Below are positions 57,401-64,000 of a stretch of 64,000 bases of DNA, one piece after another (positions within the stretch are counted from its first letter, which is position 1; every line of letters starts with the position of its first letter). A model generated the notes under the pieces. That model was not told where the DNA came from. It made no database searches and saw only the letters and a list, made by a program, of their open reading frames with translations. A program made the position numbers and the translations under genes. Location: positions 287,501 to 351,500 of the forward strand of contig JAFEUB010001475.1 of assembly GCA_024529925.1 (NCBI GenBank). The letters run 5' to 3'. The stretch is from Ophthalmolycus amberensis (taxonomy: Eukaryota > Chordata > Actinopteri > Perciformes > Zoarcidae).

Positions 57401-60400
57401 ATAACTTTATTTTAGAAATTCCAATTGGTTTTATGTGAAAAAAGTAGATTTCCTTTTCATGGTCTGTTTTTCCTCATGTCTCCTCACTGATAGGTGCGCT
57501 CTGCTCCCATGTCAATAGACCTGGTTGACAAGTGACACACAAACGCATCCCGTCTGATTCACCTGCATATTCGCCCATGTTGATCTCCTCCTCAAAGATG
57601 TCACTGAAACCCTCTCCTGAGTTCAACAGGTCCAATCTGCCGTCAATGAACTGCAAGTAGAACCCCAACATGTATTCAGAGTGTAAGATGAAGGGGGTGA
57701 GTTAGAGAGGTGTGTGTGTGTACCTGTTTGAAGAGCTGCAGCTGGATGGCGTTCTGGAGGAACTGCCTCATGGCACTGGAACGATGAGTCACGAAGGTTT
57801 CCTCATTAAATGTTATTGGCTCTCCCTAAAAAGGCAGAGGAACAGGCCAGCTGTCACAGTACCGTACAACTCTATCACAATTAACATTTTATGTTCTGTG
57901 TCCAGTAGCCCAGAAGGGTGTGGTATAAAGCAAGTTGGACAAAGACAAGCTTTCTTAGCGTTAGCCCCGGTGAGAGATATCGGGTGCCACAACCGTGATT
58001 ATCAACTGTCTTTGTTAACCCAGGGTTTCTTCCTCAGGCTCTGTGCAGATTCCCATAAAAGTGGGCGTTTGGCCACATTCGACTCTTCTAATTCACTAAA
58101 TAGTGCGACCGCCTGCCGCCTCCTTCAGTCAAGAGGAACACACATAGACTGGATATAAGGAGTGGACGTAGTCATCGTGACGTCACCCATTGGTTTCTGG
58201 ACTGCCATTATGAAGCTTCGAGTTCGGTGATTTGGCCGTCGCCATCTTAGGTTTTAGCAACCGGTGAACAGAATTTACCATATTTGGAATGCAGAGTAGT
58301 GATGTAGAGACGTCGTACACGTCTCTGGTAGCATCAGCGACCTGTCAATCACAGTAGCCCCGCCCTAAAGCATCCCCTGCTTTATGGTCTGTTTGACTCT
58401 AAATGGACCATAATGTACTAAATGAACATCATGCTGTATTGAAGAAGACTTGAAACTAGAGATTGAGACCATAAACTCATGTTTACAATGTTTACTGAGG
58501 TAATAAATCAAGAGAGAAGTAGAGTCATTTTCTCATAGACTTCTATATAATCAGAGGAGTCGCCCCCTGGTGGACACTAGAGAGAATGCAGCTTTAAGGC
58601 ACTTTAGCTTTGGCTTTACTCTTCAGAACAGGAGGTTGCCACCTGGGAACAAGTCGTTATATTGCGAGAATAATGTATGACAAATTATTACAGGAAAAAT
58701 GTACACTGTTGCTGTGAACAAAGCAAGAAGGAGGAATGCTGGCAGGAACGGCTCATGGTGTAAATTTCCAAGTGAATATATTTATTTTACCACTCAAAGC
58801 CAACCGCTAATTTCTAGCGCGACAGTGTCGCCACGTTAGAAATAGACGGTCACTATCACCTGGCAATTACTTTTGATTGGTTCAAAATGAGCTTGTGAAA
58901 CAATCCGGTTTCTCATCTCAAGTTACTAATCAGACTGTAAACAATGAGAAGAGCATTACGTCCACTTCTTATATACAGTCGATGGTTGGCTACACCGGAA
59001 CCCCAGAAACACAGCCCCTTATCTGAAGTCAGGGTTTCGACATTGCATACATACGTACAGGCTGCTTAACACGTCCGGGGAGTAACTTGGGGTTCAGTGT
59101 CTCTCTAAAAGACACTTTAACAGGCGGCCCTCGACCGCGGTTCTGTCACCGAGGTCAACAGGATTTAGAAAGAATGGCGATGCCATTTCCAAAAGACTTG
59201 ATTGGTGAAAAACATTTTTTAGCCAATTTCAATCGGAAGCTCAGCATAAGTTACCATGGCGATCTAGCCAGGGTATCATCAGTGACATCGAAACTCTGAC
59301 TTCAGGCTACACATACTTCGCTGACCCCACCAATGTCACTTCGTAGCACACCCCTCTAGTTTGAGAGAATGTTGTCGTCAACACGGGCATACCCATGTGA
59401 TCAACTTCCCCGCTCATCCCTCATGTCGGTGGTCTGCAGCATGCACTCACCGACTCAATCTGCAGAGCGTTTCTGTAGCTGCCGAACAGAGCCGCCTGAC
59501 TCCTGAGGAAGGCTCGGGCCACACCGTCCCCGGTCGTTGTTGAAACCTTCCTCAAGCGACTCTTTAGAGACGAGACCTGCGGGACGTGAAGCCACGGTCG
59601 TTACAACACAATTCTAACCGTAAACACTGACGTCCACATTGAAAGACGCACGGTGTCGTGTGCAGTAGCTCCTCACCACATCGTTGGGCAGGCTTTGGAG
59701 GTCATCGAAGGGTGTTTCCAGGGTGTTCGTGTCCACGTTCAGGACCACCACATCATCCAGAGCCATCCCTCGAACTTTCTACAAGCAACAGAAACAAGAG
59801 TCAACTGAAAGCACAAAGGCTGGTCAGACAGGTGGATACTCTACAATTTAAAGTTATAAAGTTATAAACATGTACCTCCATCAGACTGGAATGCACTCCG
59901 ATGAGGTAGGGCATTGGAGCACTGAAAAAATGAGCCAGTTTTATTCAACATTGTCTGAGATAATAACTGGGTTATGGAACTAGCAATACTAGTTTACATG
60001 TTGGTGTTGTCACCACTCATGCTAACAAACTCTTCAAGCATCTCTTGAGAGTTACTGTTGTTTATGTTTCCCATCCAGCACTTAACCTACATTTGAATAT
60101 AAAGCCACCATCATCATACCATGCAGACAGAACATGGACTGACGGCCTGCAGACTCACCAGCAGTATTCCAATAGATGTTGAGGCAGGACAGGAATGTAA
60201 ACGTGTTGCCAGTGCATTGGATACAACATGGCCGTAGACCCATGGACACAAGCTGTTAACTGGGGACAAAGACAAATGTCAAACACATGATACTATATGT
60301 CACATCACTGCTCTCTATGTGCAGCTATTTAAAGATTCAAATGCAATGCAGGACTAAAACAAAACCTATGAAATGTTCTCATACAATACATAAGGTTGTG

Positions 60401-63281
60401 AGTTATTGGTTATAGGATATAGAATTCATTCCAGTGATATCAAACATAACGATGGCAAACTATGGAGCACAGCATGTGTCATGGAGATTTTTTTTAGTTA
60501 GTGCTCAATTAGCAAAACACAACATAAAACTATTTTAAAGAACACTTCACCCCAATAATGATCATTTGTATATCAATTACTAGTCTAGTGTCACCTTGTA
60601 TTCTTAAAGAAAACAATATCAAAACATCCATTTACTAAACAGAAAATGAACTTTTCTCCATTTTTGGATTCTTCGTTCACCGTGGAGGCACGAGAGAAGA
60701 ACTAAGTTCTGTGAAGGATCTGGGAAGTGAGGACCCAGAGTACTTCCTTGTGTGCGCTTGTCTACACACTAGAACATGCAGAAACTACAAAAACAATAGG
60801 GCTGCCCCATGACCACTGTAGAGTTTCTCTAAGAACCACTTAAATAAAAAATCCAATTTAGGAAGGTTTGATCTACTCTCTCTCAAAGCCAGAAACCAGA
60901 GACGTCTAAAGCGTGTGATATCAAGTACAAATAAATGAGACTGATTTTGTTTTCTACCCAGAATGAGCTTTATTCTATTGTAGTGCGTAAGTTGTGAAAC
61001 AGCTGGAGCTTTCAGTGTCATTTAACATCTTCCAAACTCAATTCATTGTCTATGGAGCAGATGACACTTCACGTCACAAATTGGAGTTTTAGCACTCTGT
61101 TTTTTGGATTTGGGAGAGTTGTTTGTGTTTACCAATTTTTCCAGACTGTCTTCGACCATGGGAATAACTAGAGCGAAGTTCCCCTTTAAAGCAGAGATTT
61201 GGGGATGTACTTTGGATCACGCTGTGTTATCTTGACCTTAAACATACAGCAAATTGCACATGCTAATATGAGAGCATGAAAAACATAATTTGTGTGAATG
61301 CGTTAAGTTACTTTCTCTCTCTCTCCATGACAGTTTGCCATCACAGAAAACACCAGAGATGATCGTCATGAACTAATATGCAGGAGGAGACCTAATTGTG
61401 TTTGACTGTCACCAGGTGGACAACATAAAGTAACACAACAACTATTTTCACATTTCTAATGAAAACTTCATTTTCTTTGGATATTTTGTCCCGAATATCA
61501 ATAGATGTACCGTCTGGTATTGGCTTATTAAAACCCACAATCATTACTTTGTTTTGCATGAATGTAATTTCCAATTGAGTGTTTCACTTGCAGTGATTGA
61601 TATTGTACATTCAATGTGACAACAATAAACAGCTCACACACTGCCAAACCTCCAATAGCAACCGTTCATTTGAATGTGTGACAATGACATTATAGAGAAG
61701 AGATGTTCGAGAACAGATGAACTGATGTGAGATGTGAGAGATCTAACAGAGGCAAAGGGCAGAGCTGTGGAAGAGAGAAGGAACAGAGAGTGGACTCTAC
61801 TTACAGTGCTTAGCTTGCTACAGCAGATGAGGACTCGGCGTTCATAAAGCATACTAGCGTACAGGTGAAGCATGTTATTGACATCTACTGCTACAAAGTA
61901 CTCTGTTAGGTTTCTCTGCAACGGTCAAACACAAGAGAAAAAAAACAAATGGGAAGTTAGTTGTGAGGGTAAAGACCAGTGGTTTTATCAACTATGGTTC
62001 ACGTCATTCAACTTTAGCATCCAGGAGCTATTTCAACTGACAACCTAAACAGCAATACATGAAGTCTGGGCGAGTACAGGCTGCAAGTTAGAAGAAGAAT
62101 AAAATGACAGTTCTCATCCCTCATAGCTACATTACGTTTCTAGATCAAACACATGACTTATTAGTTGTCTATCTATTCTAATTCTGTTTGTATTCATTTT
62201 CTGTATTTGCAGGCTGCAATACGCAAGGCGCCCCACACCCACCGTATCACCTGGCCTTAGCCTCTGCATCCCTGGTCTGATAACACAGAGTAAGGGGGAT
62301 GTTAGCTAACAGCTAGGCAGTCGCTCAGCGCTGAACCTTAACATTAGAAAGTATTTAGGCTCCAATCAGCAGCTGTGGGCTAACGTTAGCGTAACACCAA
62401 CTACGTGTTGTCTTCGCCACCACAGACGGCCCTTTTAAAAAGAGAGCACTGGTCACTTGTTTATTCAAGGTTTATCAATATTGATGTCACGAGTCCATAT
62501 TGCGCAAACTTCGATTCTGGATATTATATTGGCAACAGAAGCAAGTATGATATGTTTGCTGTTTCAGCAAAATTAACCAGACGAACGATATATGCCAGAT
62601 GTGTTTGGCTGCACTGCAGTGTATACAGTCAAAGCTTCACTCGAAATAATGTGTCACGGCAGTATTGATCTCAGAGACATTTCATTTAACAGCCATGAAC
62701 ACGCAGTAATCATAAACTGTTTGACTCTTCAGATAATTGAGCTGAGCTAACCGGGACGTGCAACTGCTCACAGACACAAATCAATAACATTAACAGTGAG
62801 TTCCTCCTTGGCCAAATGTAACAGACGGTTTGATGGGTTAGGGTTAGCACTCACATTCTCAGGTATGCTGGGGAGTTCCCTTGTGTCAGGCACAGTGAAG
62901 AAGGAATGCTGGAGAAAACAGAAGACATGAGTCAGCGCTAGTTTGAATCCATCAGTGTGGAAATGGAAACAATGCACAAGACTGAGAAAAAGAAAACGCA
63001 GTCAACTCATTTTTCTTCAGTCTTCCTATGAAATAGTCATGTATGGTGATCCATGCATTTAGCGTAGTAATCCTGTATGGTAGATGACACTGACGCTTCA
63101 TATGTCAACAGAGTGATTGATCAGTGAGATTATTGTTCTTTGGGAGGAACACAGATAGAAGTGAGCTCGGTTGGGTGTGATGTGGTGAAGTGGGACTCAC
63201 CACACCGAGATGAACGGGGACCCCGGGCTCAGGGATGGGGAGCGTGTGTAGAGACACCAGGAACTCTTGCCATTGGCTTTC
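47360..63281 (-). CDS. dennd1a: dennd1a, DENN-domain protein 1A / connecdenn 1 (3' part, 18 exons)
   Basis: Guanine-nucleotide exchange factor for Rab35 on clathrin-coated vesicles and endosomes (family knowledge). Exons, minus strand: 63281-63201, 62908-62855, 61915-61805, 60259-60159, 59921-59876, 59778-59677, 59576-59451, 57825-57724, 57650-57563, 56719-56679, 53935-53864, 53771-53715, 53445-53296, 52297-52259, 51644-51610 (tentative), 50771-50643, 49061-48815, 48424-47360. They total 2646 bases (881 residues plus TAA) with all phases matching and no frameshift. cDENN (NLTEYFVAVDVNNMLHLYAS...), dDENN (AFLRSQAALFGSYRNAL... to DIFEEEINMGEY) and the proline-rich tail with adaptor/clathrin-type motifs (SLLDPL, NPF) are present; the end EDLWRRWETFD matches DENND1A. 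The uDENN N-terminus lies right of the window. Confidence 0.95.
48815..49061 (-). CDS. dennd1a: dennd1a exon (QPYRSLKEAALIEG...FTYQ)
   Basis: 247 bases, phase 2 to 0. Contains SNVNLLGDIFG and AKSLEDLRTLKDTEG, matching the family's adaptor-binding region. Confidence 0.93.
49062..50642 (-). other. dennd1a intron, no features seen
   Basis: AT-rich intron between the exons at 50643 and 49061; no repeat or exon recognised. Confidence 0.5.
50643..50771 (-). CDS. dennd1a: dennd1a exon (RHYTVFLSEDSSGDE...SVPFEW)
   Basis: 129 bases, phase 2/2. Acidic-serine stretch VFLSEDSSGDELQYDDDSIS as in human VFLSEDSSDDE. Acceptor CTCCTCACCGTAG; donor TG|GTCTCC is non-consensus beyond GT. Confidence 0.9.
51610..51644 (-). 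CDS. dennd1a: dennd1a tentative microexon
   Basis: 35 bases, phase 0 to 2, between TTTAGCTGTAG and a weak donor GTCAAT. Translates SASEPSVSRAE. It is the only segment found that supplies the required length of 3n+2 between the flanking exons, and it roughly fits the human RTSVPSPEQ region. Needs RNA evidence. Confidence 0.4.
52259..52297 (-). CDS. dennd1a: dennd1a small exon (ARPPVLLKRPSSN)
   Basis: 13 codons, phase 0/0, acceptor TTCACATCCACAG, donor GTGAGT. Aligns with VRPPRPHVVKRPKSN of the human protein. Confidence 0.85.
52728..52815 (+). repeat. Teleost interspersed repeat fragment
   Basis: AATTCAATGTATTTCGTATA, then CACAAATTTGCCTCAGAGGG and ACATGCGACATCCTCTGTCC; same family as 26100-26225. 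A tRNA-like SINE remnant (CTGCCCACTGAGCTACAG) lies just before it near 52650. Confidence 0.7.
53296..53445 (-). CDS. dennd1a: dennd1a exon (EQAENGF...RPITVHFGQ)
   Basis: 50 codons, phase 0/0. The acceptor CTTCTGCAG is preceded by a C run of 23 bases (53476-53454). DDRPITVHFGQ is the conserved end. Confidence 0.94.
53454..53476. repeat. G homopolymer (23 bp), C tract of a dennd1a acceptor
   Basis: On the minus strand it is C23 followed by TTCTGCAG|GAG, i.e. the pyrimidine tract of the exon at 53445. Confidence 0.9.
53715..53771 (-). CDS. dennd1a: dennd1a exon (AKDHARMRIKEVKSRLKQK)
   Basis: 19 codons, phase 0/0, basic amphipathic segment C-terminal to DENN. Confidence 0.95.
53864..53935 (-). 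CDS. dennd1a: dennd1a exon beside the minisatellite
   Basis: 24 codons, phase 0/0: KGGGAIFNTVKTKANPAMKT then VYKF. The tandem array begins only about 22 bases upstream of its acceptor. Confidence 0.95.
53958..56186. repeat. 41-bp minisatellite, about 54 copies
   Basis: Unit CATCCGTTAGTGACGGACAC plus ATTACTGCACCACCCTCAGA and A. Variants: CATCTG, CATCCG and CATCCTG heads (the last gives 42 bp), CATCACC for CACCACC, GTGATGG for GTGACGG with CACCTCC, and rare GTTAGTTAGG units. Copies are otherwise nearly identical, suggesting recent expansion. Contained in one dennd1a intron. Confidence 0.97.
56679..56719 (-). CDS. dennd1a: dennd1a small exon (SDKTYHQWLFTVK)
   Basis: 41 bases, phase 1 to 0. Lies just right of the 41-bp minisatellite intron. 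Confidence 0.94.
57563..57650 (-). CDS. dennd1a: dennd1a exon (dDENN end)
   Basis: 88 bases, phase 0 to 1: FIDGRLDLLNSGEGFSDIFE...MGEYA, nearly identical to human. Confidence 0.97.
57724..57825 (-). CDS. dennd1a: dennd1a exon (dDENN middle)
   Basis: 34 codons, phase 0/0: GEPITFNEETFVTHRSSAMR...QLQLFKQ. Confidence 0.96.
58143..58984. mobile_element. TIR element of teleost type
   Basis: CATAGACTGGATATAAGGAG and TGGACGTA at 58143-58170 are mirrored by TACGTCCACTTCTTATATAC and AGTCGATG at 58957-58984, with few mismatches. The interior includes GTCGCCCCCTGGTGGACACT (58560-58579), a motif common in fish repeats. No transposase. Lies in a dennd1a intron. Confidence 0.75.
59451..59576 (-). CDS. dennd1a: dennd1a exon (dDENN start)
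   Basis: 42 codons, phase 0/0: VSSLKSRLRKVSTTTGDGVA...GSYRNALQIES. Confidence 0.96.
59677..59778 (-). CDS. dennd1a: dennd1a exon (cDENN end)
   Basis: 34 codons, phase 0/0: KVRGMALDDVVVLNVDTNTL then ETPFDDLQSLPNDV. Confidence 0.96.
59876..59921 (-). CDS. dennd1a: dennd1a exon (APMPYLIGVHSSLME)
   Basis: 46 bases, phase 2 to 0. Small cDENN exon; acceptor CATTTTTTCAG. Confidence 0.95.
60159..60259 (-). CDS. dennd1a: dennd1a exon (cDENN middle)
   Basis: 101 bases, phase 0 to 2: LTACVHGSTAMLYPMHWQHV...PQHLLEYC. The acceptor is TTTGTCCCCAG; a second AG five bases in would break phase and drop LTA, so the first was chosen. Confidence 0.95.
60260..61804 (-). other. dennd1a intron, no features seen
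   Basis: Intron between cDENN exons. Short minus-strand ORFs show no family resemblance. Confidence 0.5.
61805..61915 (-). CDS. dennd1a: dennd1a exon (cDENN start)
   Basis: 37 codons, phase 0/0: RNLTEYFVAVDVNNMLHLYA...RRVLICCSKLST. Core of the cDENN module. Donor GTAAGT. Confidence 0.96.
62855..62908 (-). CDS. dennd1a: dennd1a exon (FFTVPDTRELPSIPEN)
   Basis: 18 codons, phase 0/0, acceptor TTTTCTCCAG. HSFFTVPDTRELPSIPEN is almost identical to human DENND1A at this point. Confidence 0.95.
63201..63281 (-). CDS. dennd1a: dennd1a exon (uDENN/cDENN link)
   Basis: 27 codons, phase 0/0: ESQWQEFLVSLHTLPIPEPG then VPVHLGV. Acceptor AATGTTTCAG, donor GTGAGT. Most 5' exon visible; 63282-64000 is intron with no further exon found. 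Confidence 0.93.
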
Positions 63282-64000
63282 CTGAAACATTCAGAAGATT
63301 CAGAATTCATATCATACAGAACATTCAGAAGAATCCACGCAAAGACCATTGAGGAAACACATGATCTCATGCAAGCAACACATACACAGCGCCTAAGTCA
63401 AACGAGTTAGTGGGGAGGCAAACTGACACCGGATAATCACTGCAGTCATGTGAGGAATCTGGATTTGGATTTGTTTGGGGATATACCATTGTTGGCGATA
63501 CCCGTGCCATTGAAAAATAAAACATTGATATCATAGTAATAATAATAATAATACACATATTTTGAAAATAACCCAGCGGCTCTTAAATAATCTTATAAAA
63601 CAGGTAGCTCAAATCAAGCAATCTGATTGGTTCATAGCCGTGATATATTACCCATATCCCACTGCTATGAACTCTAATTCATTTGCACTTTCAGTGTCAC
63701 TCTATAAATGAAAAAATATAAATATAAATAAATAGCCAAATAATATTATCAATGTAACGTTACTTTATTGTGAACATTGTTATTAATGTCAATAAAAAAC
63801 TTTTTGACTTGGAATGTGTCTAGAGCGTTCACGTTGCCATACTTGGTGACCGTTTTACAAAAGCGACAGCTCACTTGAGACTGTGGTATGTAGTCATCAT
63901 ATCACAAGCTCAGAGGGTTGTCGTGCCTCCAGTTTGCGTTGGGCCGAACAACGCCCCTTAGCTGTGATATGACGACAACATACCACGGCCTGTCGTGAGC
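63282..64000 (-). other. dennd1a intron at window edge
   Basis: No exon found. The final 400 bases contain GTGATATATTACCCATATCC and GATATGACGACAACATACCA-like motifs that look like a dispersed repeat cut by the window edge. Confidence 0.4.

Overview
The window is vertebrate nuclear DNA, almost certainly from a ray-finned (teleost) fish. Three multi-exon genes have GT/AG introns and amino-acid sequences of vertebrate families. The introns hold fish-type DNA transposons (Tc1-like, hAT), short interspersed repeats and many microsatellites. No prokaryotic genes, CRISPR arrays or operons are present.

Layout: (1) 1107-3597, minus strand: 5' coding exons of fbxw2 (F-box/WD40 protein); the rest of the gene lies left of the window. 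(2) 3.6-11.8 kb: intergenic, with repeat relics only. (3) 11839-41537, plus strand, 3' UTR to about 43.8 kb: a complete crb2 (Crumbs) gene. I resolve 13 coding exons that spell about 1461 residues: signal peptide, about 21 EGF repeats, three laminin-G domains, one membrane span and the short Crumbs tail ending in ERLI. (4) 43.8-47.3 kb: tail-to-tail spacer with an unidentified ORF at 46.6-47.0 kb. (5) 63281-47360, minus strand: 3' part of dennd1a (connecdenn 1, DENN-domain Rab35 exchange factor). I resolve 18 coding exons (one tentative) from late uDENN/early cDENN to the stop; the 5' exons lie right of the window.

The CRB2-type tail and the fbxw2-crb2-dennd1a grouping match the CRB2/DENND1A/FBXW2 neighbourhood on human 9q33, not the CRB1/DENND1B pair on 1q31. 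The genes do not work as a unit: Crb2 sets apical polarity in epithelia and photoreceptors, Dennd1a acts in endocytic recycling, and Fbxw2 is a ubiquitin-ligase substrate receptor.

Most notable: a triple nest of transposons in crb2 intron 11 (Tc1-like element split by a hAT element, itself split by a second hAT of the same family in opposite orientation, both with perfect 8-bp target duplications); a 41-bp minisatellite of about 54 copies abutting a dennd1a splice acceptor; three separate one-base insertions that break the reading frames of fbxw2 (one) and crb2 (two), most simply assembly errors; and long C homopolymers forming the pyrimidine tract of one acceptor in each of the three genes. 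I found no clearly new biological system.
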